This document shows, piece by piece, positions 44,052 to 57,066 of a DNA stretch of 64,000 bases. Under the pieces are notes generated by a model that was not told the origin of the DNA, ran no database searches, and worked only from the letters and a program-made list of their open reading frames with translations. The position numbers and the translations under genes were made by a program. The DNA is from Haliclystus octoradiatus (taxonomy: Eukaryota > Cnidaria > Staurozoa > Stauromedusae > Haliclystidae): positions 15,441,807-15,505,806 of the forward strand of contig OU744453.1 in the NCBI GenBank assembly GCA_916610825.1. Direction: 5' to 3'. The number at the start of each line of letters is the position of its first letter. Position 1 is the first letter of the stretch.

Positions 44052-46168
44052 GTTAGGATATAAATAGGTTAGAAATCGTATTAGATGAAGGCTCCTATCA
44101 CTTACCTTTTTGTTTATATTGTGTTAAATAATTGTCAAAAAGAGAAGTAAAACGAATAATAAGACTGCTTGTTCCCAGACACAGGTAAATGCAAAACACG
44201 CAAACGATCTTTTAATTATGTTACTTTCAGTCGATGTTAAAGTAGGTGCTCAGCTATTTCTTTTTCCATGATCAATAATGTATTGCTAGAACTAATGTTC
44301 CATTAATAGAATTCTCGATAGAATACTCGTACTCAAAAATCGAATAGTGCCTTATCAAAAAGAATAATCGAAGGTTTCGAAATAAAGGTAAATAGTATTT
44401 TCAGAGATCAGACCAATATTAAAGAATCTTAATGTGTATAATGGCGTTAACAATCCACAACAGAAAAACAAAAGAAAATCAATTAAAACAAAAAATATAA
44501 TTAAGATATGATCAAAGAAGTTCATTAAATAATCTCGGTAGCTATACAAATCCATCAATGTATAGCATTTCCCAGGATGAAGTATGATACCAAGTATGTA
44601 AATCACGTACAAAATGATTACAAATGAGATTTATGATGGTATAAATCCAATAAAACAGTCATTTAAAAAAATCAAAAGTAGACTTTGATTTCTCTCCGTG
44701 TAATATAGTGTTAACAACGAACTCTCCACTGTATAACAAATAATAGGAATAATTAACAGAGAATATCATATAATGAAACTATTTCAGGAGCTCTAGATAT
44801 ACGGGTCTTAATTTACCCTAACCAGGTCAGCCGAATGGGTTCTTAACAGACGAGGTAACGAGTAAAACAATGGATTTAATGTTGAGCTCCATCTCCAAGC
44901 GTGACGTCAACAGGGCTCAGTCTATGTCTAATACGTCTATAGCTTTTCTAGAGAATTCTTGAGAAAGTAGTTGTTGACGCGTTTTCTGTTACCATTAATT
45001 ATTTCCTTTATGTTTGTCATAATCATTGTCATCGTTCATTAGGTTCTGTTTGTGTTTTGTATTATGTGGAACTTCTTCCTGTATTTGTTTAACTGAGTTA
45101 GTTCATTGTCATCGTTCATTAGTTTCTATTTGTGTTTGTAATGTTTCATTGTGATTGATTGCATTCATCGTATTGTTTAGTATTTCAATAGTTATAATTT
45201 GTGCTTTGTATTATATGGAACTTTTCCTGTCTGTTTTGTGGTGGAGTTCTGTGTTAAACGTGTTTAAGCTAGTTCTCGTCTAGCCATCGTCACATCAACA
45301 TGCTTGAGCTAAACATTCCTCGCCTTTGAGTTAAGTACATGATAGATGACTCTTAGCTTAGAAGTATTTGTGTAACATGATTTCGGTGTTACTTTTATAT
45401 ATTATCTTGTTTGTATAACATAATAATTGAAAATGTTATAATAAGTTCATGTTAACGGCTAGCCTGATGAGTTTTGTCGCCTCCTAAATTGATTTGTTCA
45501 AAGGAATTTGATATACAGTCCTCTAAATATCGCCTTCGTTCAAGTTCTTCCTTTAGACAGCATTTTAGGACATTTAGAAATCACAGGAACCGTTCACAGT
45601 CGTGTCCCAGTCAATCGTCAGATAAAAACAGATTTATATCGTAAATGCTACCATCGTTTGCCTAAAGCTTTAGATGCAATTAACGATTGTTAGCTTACAT
45701 TCATTAAATATGCGATTATTAAAAAAAAATTTCGGAAAAAATTTATAGCTTGGGTGGGGACTTTTTAACTGACTTTTAACACAGATGTGGCTATTAGGCC
45801 CTTTTTACATGGAGGGCGGCGAGTAACCTGGGTAGGCGAATTACTCGGGTAGGGGAGACAGGAAAATACACAGAGAAAGCAGTGATATATTAACGAATGA
45901 CAACGTCGATACTTTAAGTGTGTTATTAAAACATTGCTAATTTTGATTATAACAATAGCAAGTGTGTCCCAGACAAAAATATGTAATAAATACAGCGATA
46001 AATAAATGAAATGATTATTACAGTCGGAAATAAGTTTGAAAGAATCAAAGTTAAATGTGAAACATGAAATGCTATATTTATACTTGATTGAGCTGTCAAT
46101 GTAAAAAGTCTTTCTTAATGAAAAATTAAAATCTTACAGGTTTAACAATATTTTGAGATTGTGTTCTG
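44052..46168. other. Intergenic; one short unidentified frame
   Basis: Mostly featureless AT-rich sequence. A frame ending in TAG at 45691-45693 (TVHSRVPVNRQIKTDLYRKC and neighbours) looks coding-like but matches nothing I know and has no clear splice site. Confidence 0.35.
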
Positions 46169-46593
46169 TTAGCATGCTTTAACCACCACGTCGAAAGTTG
46201 TTTTGCCATAGTTATCAATTTCAGAAATATTACTCCAATCGGTCTTGTACCAAAAGGAATACATTAAACCTTTACTCAAATAAAAACATGAACATTGGGG
46301 AGTGGCTACATATGACGTTGTTTCTCCGAGTCCTTCAAAATCAGAAAATTCTGAATTTGAAATGATTATTGCTCCACGAAAACCGTTCACCAAATACATT
46401 GCGAATGGAGTAAAGCCAGTGTCCCATCGACATCCGAATGGTGAAGTAGGTTGTCCTCCTACACAACTTAAACCACCACTGACATGATTGAGTTTTACCA
46501 TGTAATGCCCACTCGGTTGACTGAAATTAAAACTGCCAGGTTTCTCATCTTTGCTTTCAACTTCAATCGATGATATGCTAGCCCGTACGTACC
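46169..46593 (-). CDS. Unknown secreted protein, exon 2
   Basis: Acceptor TTGTCATTTCAG, 141 codons to TAA. The frame continues exon 1 without a stop through VRASISSIEVESKDEK to KTTFDVVVKAC. Confidence 0.68.
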
Positions 46594-47152
46594 CTGAAAT
46601 GACAAGGAAAATTTTAATAAATAGAACATAATTGCATTTGAACTAGGAAATATCTATACATAATGAGTAGAATATTTGAGAAATGAAAACATGGTCAAGA
46701 ATAATAGAATATTCTAGAAATAAAACAAATACCCTTCAGAAGTAATTAAACAAGCTAAAAATATACTTACCTTGTTCAAATTTCTCGTAATATGTTGCCT
46801 CAACTCTTTCAATCAAAAGTCCGTTAGTTTCCATGTCTTCACTGGCTTTCTTTTTAAACATCTGACATGTCGAATGTTTTTTGTTTATATCAATAACATT
46901 CATGGACTTTAATTGTGAATCAGCATTAAATATCATCGTACATCTTCCAACAGTGGTGTTTGAATAATTTTTGAACGAGTCTGTTGTATATATCTTTCCA
47001 ATTTTTATTTCAAAGAGGTCTCCATGTGTACTAAGTTGGGATGTGACTATTCCGCATGTTGACAACGTATCTGCTGCATTGGACTTTAAAACGTAAGAAA
47101 AAATTACAAAAATAATTTTTGAAGCATCGTAGAAAGGCGTATAGATATCCAT
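46169..47152 (-). CDS. Secreted protein of unknown family, two exons (268 residues)
   Basis: Exon 1 (47152-46771) and exon 2 (46593-46169) join in phase 1 (127 codons + 1; total 807 nt including stop), with donor CAAG|GTAAGT and acceptor TCATTTCAG|GGTACG. The N-terminus has a hydrophobic stretch (IIFVIFSYVL, residues about 13-22) followed by SNAADT, a plausible signal peptide. The mature part has eight or nine cysteines and motifs such as GGLSCVGGQPTSPFGCRWD and QCSCFYLSKGLMYSFWY. No family recognised. Two damaged partial copies lie nearby (47677-47865 and 50007-50735), so the locus has been duplicated. No poly(A) signal was identified with confidence. Confidence 0.68.
46771..47152 (-). CDS. 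Unknown secreted protein, exon 1
   Basis: Starts ATGGATATC at 47152 with an A-rich Kozak region, ends GAACAAG|GTAAGT. Contains the signal peptide and CGIVTSQLSTHGDLFEIKIG. Confidence 0.68.
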
Positions 47153-47437
47153 TTTTGTTTTGCGAAAAAAGTTCTGTTCTAGTATAGTGTCTACTTACAA
47201 TTACAAAATGATTTCCATATATACCACCAGTATTTTCTAAAATGTGAAAGACAAGTAATATTCTTCACTGACGTCAATTTATTCACGAAAGAATAGGCAA
47301 TAGATTCAACTCATAAACAATTTTAATTTCCATTTGTTAATTTTACTTGCTCTGCATAATATTTGTATTTGTAGACGAATGCTTGATATAGCTGTCGTAA
47401 TCACATTGCATTTACTGGTCGTGACAAGATAATATGA

Positions 47438-48120
47438 ACTGCCGCATATTGTAATTTGGGTGCTTGATTACGCAACGCTGATGTCACCATTAAAATTCGT
47501 CTAATATTCATCAATGACAGACATATATAGAATATCCTCTTTATTAACTAATTCAACCGTGAAATAAACAAAAAATTGATATGAATTAGAATTAAACTCA
47601 ATAGATGTAGCTCTAGCTATCATATTTATTATTATACATCACTTACGAGCTGTCTTTTTAATGGAATGACTTGACACAGGTTTCTCATTTTTGTTTTCAA
47701 CTTTAATCGATGATATGCTAGCCCGCTTACTTACCCTAAAATGACAATGAAAACTTGATAAGTAGAAAATAATAGCACTTGAACTAGGAAATATCTACAT
47801 ATAATGAGTAGAAACATTTGAGAAATGAAAACGTGGTCAAGAATATTAGCAATTGCTAGAAATGAAGATAGCTATATTACTAATAAGACTGTCGAAAACA
47901 TAATCATTCAATTAAAAAAACAGCTTGTAAGTGATGTATAATAATAGATATGATAACTAGAGCTACATCTATTGAGTTTAATCTAAATCATATCTATTTT
48001 TTGTTTAGTTCACCGTTGAATTAGTTTATAAAGACTATTCTAACATGTCTGTCATAGGCGAATTATAATGGTGACACCCACGTTGCGTAATTAGGCACCC
48101 AAATTACAATCTGCGACAGT
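47438..48120. mobile_element. Inverted-repeat element holding a host gene fragment
   Basis: Arms 47438-47672 and 47906-48120 are inverse copies (ATTGTAATTTGGGTGC at the outside; ACATCACTTAC and AGCTGT at the inside). Between them lies a piece of the neighbouring secreted-protein gene. Target duplication not found. Confidence 0.72.
47677..47865 (-). pseudogene. Fragment of the unknown secreted-protein gene
   Basis: Matches the first part of exon 2 (GAAAACCTGTG..., ATATCATCGATTAAAGTTG) and the adjoining intron of 46169-47152. The acceptor is mutated (TTTTAG followed by an insertion), so it is not expressible. Confidence 0.75.
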
Positions 48121-48359
48121 GAAAAGCTGTCTTTTTAAATTGATGGACGCTTCTAACCCCCAACAGCAATCAAATTAAATCGACATTGATTCGGTTGTTA
48201 GGAAAAGAAGACTCACAAACAAAGGATATATAGATGATAAAGAAATACATTTTGATCTCTGTGAAAAATACGCCAATAGCCTAGAGTTAGCATTGTTCAT
48301 TTTAAATAATCTTGATACCGAGAGACCTGCATTTATTAGATAATAGAATACCAGTTACA

Positions 48360-49577
48360 CAGGTGCGGATCCAGGAAGAAAGCTGACTGTCGCTTTCGGG
48401 GCTCCTGTGAGAGGGACAAAAGCCCCTGCCTATCTGGGGGGTTAAGGGGCATGCTGCCCCGGAAATAATTTTCGAAATAAAGCTGTATTTAATTTGACAT
48501 TAACAAATCAGCAATCAAAAAAAAAAATGCATTATTCTGTAAACTAGCATAATTCAACAGTAACAAAACATGAAAATATATATTAGCACTATAATAAAAT
48601 AGAGTTGATTGGTATTATATTATTGAATTGGAAGAATGTTTAAATTTACAAGATAAAAAAAGGAGGAGCATGGTTTAATAGCTTCAACAAATCGAATCAA
48701 TCACGGGCTGTTTCTCCTTATAGTTCGTGGCAAGAGATAGCCGATCGTCTTGTTCTTGACAAGCAGTTAATTGCAGGTCAGCGAAAGAGCAAATCCTAAA
48801 TCGTAATAGCTTGTTCCCTTTTACTTTTTCATTACGACTAGTAACCAATACTTTCTCAAATGTAACTTTTACATTTTTAAACCATAATCCTTTCTCTTCG
48901 ACAGAGAGATCATTATTTATCAAACAGCACGTCAAATCTTTCGACAGTGTGATAGCCCATCTTGGTTGTTGCACGAAATGGTTCATACGGCGTAATCACA
49001 GCGTCACTTTTCATGTCTACATCGTAATCGATTTTAGTGCTTAACTGCAGCGACATGGTGCTAAGCAACGATCGTCTCATGCAGCATATTTCAAATTCCA
49101 ATCCCTGATCTAGTGATTTCATTGGCTTAAAGACGTTCCGCTTGAATTCTGCTGCATGAAAAATGACATAGGCAGTGTCGCTCAAAAAATATCAAGAGAA
49201 CTGGTCTGGCTGCCCTGTTGAGACTGGCAACATATTTAAGAGTTGTTTGCGTTAAACCACTTCATAAACGTAAAAAGCAAATCGTCGGCGTTTGCACATT
49301 TTTGATTGCGTCGAATGGGGTTAATGGACAGGGAGATTAGACCAGAAACCCATTGATAGGGGTCGGAAATACAGAATACTGAAAATGAAATACTGAAACT
49401 CAATGACACAAACGGAAAAATAGTGAATACGTTATTTATCAACTTAAGGAATACAATATTGATAAATAGCAACCAACGTTGAGGATCAATAATATGAAAA
49501 CAAAACAATTTTTGTAATTTCTTTTAAATGCTGATTGTCGCTTGTGCGACATTTGCGACAGTCTGGATCCGCCCCTG
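48360..49577. mobile_element. hAT-like element, copy with both ends
   Basis: Left end CAGGTGCGGATCCAG, right end CTGGATCCGCCCCTG, a classic hAT-type terminus. GTTACAC occurs at both borders as a probable target duplication. Relative to 35868-36672 it has an extra stretch of about 280 bases at 49216-49500. The shared minus-strand ORF is frameshifted here (48684-48986 and 48913-49185). Confidence 0.72.
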
Positions 49578-50006
49578 TTACACGCAATGCGTGTTGTAGA
49601 GTCTACATGAATAATAGCTTGCATGGGGGACAATAACGTCAATTAATTCATTATTCAAAGATTATTGTTTGATCAATGAGGACCTATGATTAAAATGGTA
49701 AAATCCATATACATTTACGCTAGGCTAGGTCAACAAAATTCGAATAAGAAACACAAATATCAAAAAACTGAATAATAGCAGTAGCAGATAATATGTAATA
49801 CATTATTTAAACATTTAAGTGGCAAAATTATTTCTTTGTATATTTTCTTTTTCTTTAACTGTGAGACTTGTTGATGGCAGTTTATAGATTTACTGTATAC
49901 CCGTGGATAACCCTTGAACATGCTACATATAGCTGCACCATGAGTGCTAAAACTGAATTTCATAATATCTTTGATATACTTGCAATTTCTTTATTATCAT
50001 GTTAGG

Positions 50007-50735
50007 TTTTACCATGTAATGCCCACTCGGTTGAATGAAAGTAAAACTTCCAGGCTTTTCATCTTTGCTTTCAACTTCAGTTGACGATATGCTAGCCCGT
50101 ACGTACCCTGAAATGACAAGGAAAATTTTAATAAATAGAACATAATTGCATTTGAACTAGGAAATATCTATACATAATGAGTAGAAACATTTGAGAAATG
50201 AAAACATGGTCAAGAATAATAGAATATTCTAGAAATAAAACAAATACCCTTCAGACTTAATTAGACAGTGCTAAAAATATAAGTGTACTTACCTTTTCAA
50301 ATTTCTTGTAGTAAGTTGCCCATCTCTTTCAAGTAAAATTCCGTTAGTTTCCATGTCTTTACTTGCTTTTCTTTTGAACATTTGACATGTCCATTTCTTA
50401 ATGTTTACATCAATGACATTCATGGACCGCAATTATGAATAAGCAATAAATATCATCGTACACCTTCCATTAGTGATATTTGAAAATGTTTTGAAGGGTT
50501 GTGTTGTATAGAATTTTCAAATTTTTTTCCAAGGAGGTCTCCATGTGTGCTAAGTTGAGATGTGACTATTCTGCAGGTGAACAACGTATCTGCTGCATCG
50601 GACGTAGAAATGTATAAAAACAAATACTAATACAATTTTCGAAGCATCGTAGAAAGGCGTATTTATAATCCATCAATTCCTGTTTGCGTAGGAAATTCTG
50701 TTGCAGCATAGCGTCCTGTTACAATTACAAAATGA
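50007..50735 (-). pseudogene. Truncated copy of the unknown secreted-protein gene
   Basis: Matches exon 1, the intron and the first 90 or so bases of exon 2 of 46169-47152. Exon 1 has indels and stops, and exon 2 is cut off at 50007. The duplication continues upstream, but its flank is displaced to 52776-53000 by the element 50740-52771. Confidence 0.8.
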
Positions 50736-50739
50736 TTAA

Positions 50740-52771
50740 AGTGTGAATAAACCCCCAGACTATCTATACATATGTAGTAGAACCCGACGTGAAAAAAACA
50801 ATGGCGTAACTTTTTTTTTGATCTGGAAATTATTTCTTGGTGAAAAGCGCCTTCAAAGTGGTGTTTTGACCCAAATGTCGCTGAGAAAAAAAGGGGTTGG
50901 ATCTAGCTTTATGACGACAAAGTCACAAGTCGTGCAGTTTGTCTAACAGACTCAAGGGTGGGCTGATAACGCGACGTAATCTTTGAGGTGACCTAGCTCC
51001 GAGAAGTCACGCAAAAAAAATTTCTGACAAGGCTGAGTCATGAACAAACATATAAACTCGCGAATTACGTAAAAAAGATGCAATTTGTGATTTCAGGAGC
51101 AGAATAAAATCTATTGAAACGCTCGGTCGAAATAATTTCTCGTAGCGTCATTAAGCGCGATGAATCTGATATAGATTGCGGATTAACACAAATGTCAGGC
51201 GATGCGACTGTTCCTTTGTGACTAGTCTAGTGACACATATTAGTTACGTATTCTGTGTGACCGCAGTACTTCTCAAATCTTAATTAGTAGACACGTACCC
51301 TTCAAAATAGCTTGATCTTACGCTATAAAAGTTTTAACTATTTTTAACTCTATGATCTGCAAGTTGTTCTTGAGTAAATATTTCTACAGGATATCCTTTC
51401 CATGATCTAAATGTGAATGTAAACTGACTTGATTTGCAAGGGCATGCACAGACGACTTTTCCTCGAGATAGTTGGTACTAAAAATATTAATTGTACTTTT
51501 TCGGATTTAATTAAGTATTACTAAAACATTAAATATACATTCTTCAATTATTATTTCAACGTTCAAGTTTGAAATTGATGTTTGCCTAGTAAAACTTAAA
51601 CCATGTAATCGTATAGTTTATACGACTGTATAGATAGATATATTATACTCAATAGTCTAACAAAGTGTTCATCATTAATTCACCAAGCATTCAATATTTA
51701 AAAAACCATTGAGAATTCTTCAGTACATTACACTATAAAATTCTATAAAATATCGGAAAATAGTACAAACATGATAGAGGGCTCGGACGTTCTTATTTAA
51801 GTTTACAGCCGTATACTAGAGTAGAACTACAGTTATGCAGATTCTATCATTTGTCGGTTTTGCGGTATATCTTCATTGCATAAATTATTATCCTCTCTAT
51901 CAAAGTTATATGATTAACAAAATTAGGGTTTTGCAATGTGAAGTCTCGTTCCTTATTTTACATACGACAAAAAATTATTTTAACAGTCTAGTATTCATTC
52001 CTTCGGCTAGAAAGTAGAACATGTTAGCATCATGTCGTCACAATCTGTAGTTTATAGGATGCAGTAATACAGTGCAGAAGTTACTTTGCACAAAATACCT
52101 TTCTACAGAGACAAGAAATCAGATGGACAGATTTCGCTTCTGTGAAAGGAGAACTATAAAACCGACGGTTATGATGTTCTTAATAGCGTTTCCCACCATA
52201 CATTATGATTTTTACCCTCAAAAGAACACTCCATTTTCAGTGCAGACATATGCTTACAACAATAAATTCTCCTTAGCTAGCTTTTGTGGCACCAAAGAAT
52301 CTTTTGATATGTGTTAAATATGTGTGAGAATGATATGTCAAAATATAATCTGTATAACGCGCGCTACGAATGAAATATTTTCTGATTTTTATTTTCTTCA
52401 AATTCGTGAACTTTAAAATCCTTAAATCATCTGGAATTTTGCTACTCTTGAGTTTATATGTTCTTCCTTACCTCAGTTTTGTGGGAGAGAAAAATAGATT
52501 GCCGTTACAGAGCTACGCCATCTCAAACGTAACATCGCGTGATTAATCCGATCTAAAGTCTATTAGAAAAACCATACGACTTGTGACTTTGTCGTCATAA
52601 AGCTAGATCCAATCCCTTTTTTTTCCTCAGCGACATTTGGGTCAAAACACCACTTTGAAGGCATTTTTCACCAAGAAATAATTTCCAGATCAAAAAAACA
52701 ATTACGCCATTGTTTTTTTCACGTCGGGTTCTACTATATATCTAAAGATAGTCTGGGGGTTTATTCCCACT
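50740..52771. mobile_element. 2-kb TTAA-flanked transposon with 215-bp inverted ends
   Basis: Ends AGTG(T/G)GAATAAACCCCCAG, inverted repeats about 50740-50955 and 52555-52771, TTAA on both sides (50736-50739, 52772-52775). The interior of about 1.6 kb has no transposase-like frame, so it is non-autonomous. piggyBac and Kolobok groups use TTAA; the AG-starting terminus is unlike typical piggyBac CCY ends. Confidence 0.85.
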
Positions 52772-54396
52772 TTAAGATTTTTGCCACGAGTAATTTCTAA
52801 AATGTGAAAGACAAGTAATATTCTATAATGACTTCAATTTATTCACGAAAGAATAGGCAATAGGTTCAACTCATAAAAAATTTGAATTCAAAAGTTTTGT
52901 TAATTTTATTTGTTCTGCATAATCACTCGTACACGAATACTCGATAAAGCTGCCACGATTACATCGCATTTACTCGTGTGTGTATTTGCGTGTATCTTAT
53001 TTTATTTGAGTTCGTAACCAAAATCAGCAAAATGCAAATTTCATTATCTCGGCGTGATAAGATATTATGAATAAAGGGCGTCCCTTAACTTCAATTCTTC
53101 ATTTTCAAGAATTGAAACTTTCGCTTTCGCATATGCCTCGAGATGGTAATAATTTTGAGTATAGATTTTATGAGTTGACACTATTCATTCACGTATTTAT
53201 TTATGCATGAATTGCGGTCTAAAACAGGCTAGAAGACAAACAATAAGAAATACGGAGGACAAACACACAAATATTTTTCACTTATGGTTCACTTATATAA
53301 ACATTACTCAAATTGCATTTCGTGCGGTTTAAAGAGGTACTGACATTTTTTGAACAGTGCGACATGTGGTCAAACAAACGCTATATAAATTAAACGTAAA
53401 TAGTCACTGTTAAAGATTATTGAAGACAGAATCTGTTTCCTGTTTGTTTTGCATCAAAATGAAAAAATCTAACTATCCCAAAAACAACTGATTTTTACTG
53501 ACTCATATGAAAATAATTACTGTAATTCTGTGCCACCGTTATATTGTGGCCCCAATGTAGCTGTTTCTTCCAGCTGCGCAAATTACTGCACATCGAAATC
53601 TTTTTGAGTTATTAGCAAAACAGAGACTTCATTTTGAATTATGAGCATGAAGTTTACGTCTCGGAATTGTTGTTTCTACAGATTTATTAGAGAGTACCCA
53701 CTGGACACACCAACGTTGGAACAACGTTGGTCTAAGGTTGAAATGAACGTTGTTCCAACGTCGGTGAAACAAAAGCTTTACGTTGGATCTGCACATTGGG
53801 ACAACGTATGGTAGCTGACAGTGGAACAACGTTGGATACCAACATAACTACGACGCAACCGACACAGATCCAACCCTAATCCAGCCTCAACAGTATACTG
53901 TTTATTATTAAGACCTAATGGTCTTACTTTCGAGCCCTCCCGGCCATAACTTGGCAGCAGCGTGACATTCGCCCGCTGAACTGAGATCATGAGAACAACA
54001 ACGTAATTTGAATAAAAATGAAATTTTATAATATGAAAATATTTATCAAAATGATTTAGTACATGTTCAAATAAAAAATATAGGCATTAGATATAACTAG
54101 GGTAATGTTATAACATGTACAGTAGTAATGTTTGTACCAAGACTGTGCTGTTTCTTGAATTTATATACCTTTTTCTGGCTTGAATCATGACGATATCGGC
54201 TATAGACGTCAAACAGTTTGATTTGCTTCTAATTCTTCACGCGCACCATAACAGACGATTCTAATGGATGGAAGCGATGATAATTATGATTAGTTATTTA
54301 ATAAATATTGAAACGATAACCTGAAGAGGGAGGTAATAGTATTAATCATTAGAAACACTAATAATGTAACACTACCGCAATCGCACGGCTTCTCAC

Positions 54397-56090
54397 CTTT
54401 GACTGAAGCAAATAATATAGTCTTTCAATATCAGCATCTTGAGGAGTTATTCCCGTATTTCCACGAAATATAAGCCTAAAGGAAGTAATAATAAACAGTT
54501 TACAGCCGGCAAAATCAAGACAATGAAAATGTTTATATCTAAGGAAACCGTGAGAGTTTGTAGCGATATCATTTGCCTATATTATTTATGTGTTTACTTC
54601 GACGAGCAATCCTGGTACCAACATTTCAAATATGACATCAATTTTCTACTTGAAATTTGCAGATACCATAGACAATTAAAGGCCAACGTCTTCGTTATCC
54701 TATAAGTTGAACAGGATAGCCTAAAAATCATGAAATATTTCGAGTAATATGAAACTAAAAAAACAGCGGCGCTATGAATGGAGAAGACGTAAAAATACTG
54801 TCAGTCAGTCAATGGAAAAACTTTCATGTCAATGTATATATGTAGGCTACTCAGTACTGTATCTGTATTGAAACGTTAACATAAAGATGTTGTATCGGTA
54901 CTTCAAACATGCTTAAAACGTTGAAATAACATTATAATCGTAAAAATTACCTGTGAGTATTTCGTTCAATCCGAGTATGTTTCTAAAGTGTCAACATCCT
55001 GAAGAGTTATTCCAGTATTTCCACGAGTTATAAACCTAAACAGAGTAATAATAAATAGTTTCAGGCAGCAAATCAAGACAATAAGAAAGTTCTGAATGTT
55101 TCCGATTATGTGAAACTAAAACAGCGGCGCTACCTTCTATGAACGGAAAAGAAAAAGGGGCATAGTAATATTTATAGATAGATAGCAAAATAAACCACTA
55201 AATAACATCACAATCTATGGCTTATTACATTTCAATAAATCTTTCGTTCCGAGAATGTTTTTAAAAAATGCTAACATCTTCAAGAGTTGTTCCAGTATTT
55301 TCACGAATTATAAACCTAAACAGAGTAATAATAAATAGTTTCAGGCAGCAAATCAAGACAATAAGAAAGTTCTGAATGTTTCCGATTATGTGTAACTAAA
55401 ACAGCGGCGCTACCTTCTATGAACGGAAAAGAAAAAGGGGCATAGTAATATTTATAGATAGATAGCAAAATAGACCACTAAATAACACGAACAACCTATG
55501 GCTTACTACCTTTCAAGAAATCTTACGTTCCGAGTATGTTTTTAAATGCCAACATCTTCAAGAGTTGTTCCAATATTTCCACGAATTATAAACCTAGAAA
55601 CAAAGTAATAATAAAATAGTTTCAGACAGCAAATCAAGACAATAAGAATAGCAAAATAGACCACTAAATAACACCACAACCTATGGCTTATTACCTTTCA
55701 ATAAATCGTTCGTTCCGAGTATGTTTTTAAATGCCAACACCTTCAAGAATTGTTCCAGTATTTCCACGAAATAAAAACCTACAAACAAAATAATAATAAA
55801 ATAGTTTTAGTCAGCAAATCAAGACAATGAGAATAAAGATTCTGAATGTTTCAAATAATATGAAAGTAAAAACAGCGGCGCTACCTACTATAAACGGAAA
55901 AGAAAAGGGGGCATAATATTTGTAGATAGATAGCAAAATACACAACTAAATAACACCACAACCTAGGGTACCCCACAACCTACGGTTTATATTACCTTTC
56001 AATAAGTCGTCCGATCTGAGCATGTTTTTAAATGTCAACATCTTGAACAGTTGTTCCAGTATTTCCACGAAATATAAACCTAAACAAAGT
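54397..56090 (-). repeat. Tandem array of six exon-like modules
   Basis: Six copies of a segment, most spaced about 280-300 bases, begin on the plus strand near 54433, 54989, 55271, 55551, 55735 and 56036 (core TTCCAGTATTTCCACGAA). On the minus strand each has an acceptor-like TTTAG|G and a donor-like AG|GTAA or GTGAG. The module at 54475-54397 is open (79 nt, phase 2 to 0): RGNTGITPQDADIERLYYLL. Most other copies have stops in that frame. The function is unknown. Confidence 0.6.
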
Positions 56091-56292
56091 GTAATAATAA
56101 ATAGTTCCAGTCAGCAAATCAAGACAATAATCAAAAGGTTAATCATAAAGATAAGTAACTGCTAGAAATTGCAGAAATATGATTATAATACTCATTCTAG
56201 ACTATGTGTCTACCTTTGTCGCTTGACGAGCAATTCTGTAAACAATTCAAAATGACATCAATTTTCATACAAATACGGTAAATACCATACGA

Positions 56293-57066
56293 AGTGGATA
56301 ATATTCCGGCTGCCGAAATCCTGATTACTAGCGATAATGTTCCGTGCGTCTTTTGCGCATGCGTTATCTGTTGTCTGCTTTTCTCTCACATTAGTTCAAC
56401 ATGCAATGGCGACGGACGGTCCTGCTCCTCGACCACGTTAATAACAATCCTGTTTTATTGTAGAATATATAAAAGAATTTAAAATGAAAGCGCTAGACGG
56501 GGAAAGCATTATAATATGAGAGATTCACGACGCTAAATACCACACCAAACGTGCTCCTAAACTTATAGAAAAAGCAAACAAACTCGGCTTCGATTTTGAG
56601 TTTCAGAGTTTTGACTTTCGGTATACGTCAAATCAGAATTAGTAGGCATATAGCACTCAGTTACAGGGGAAGAAAATAGCAAATGAGCTATTATCCCAAA
56701 TTATTACAATCACCAAAGTAAAAATGTATTGAAATGTTATTAGCCTACATAAATATTCTCTGAAACCTTCAGAACGCCAACTCAAATATTGAAAACGCTT
56801 GGCCACGTCGCTGAAAAAGTTCGATAAATCAACACAGAATAAATTATGAATGCACAGATATGCTGAATATCGTTTCTGTCTTATATTTATTCCAAAACAG
56901 TCGATCAAATCTACGATGCTATGAATTCTTTTTTACAAACTATTTAAGATTTAATTTGGATCGATCGACACGTCCATGTTTACTATCTATATACGCATGC
57001 GCAATGGACGCACGGAACATTATCTTTTGAGAACAACTTTCCGGCAGCCGGAACAATATCCACCGC
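56293..57066. mobile_element. Nested inverted-repeat element
   Basis: Inverted ends of about 70 bp: GTGGATAATATTCCGGCTGC with GATAATGTTCCGTGCGTC and GCGCATGCGT on the left; the inverse on the right. Non-coding interior. Confidence 0.68.

Noticed and set aside
55000..56100. CRISPR-like array in the 280-bp repeats
   Set aside because: Units are long, similar throughout and spaced irregularly. The DNA is animal; this is a tandem duplication of an intron/exon-like segment.
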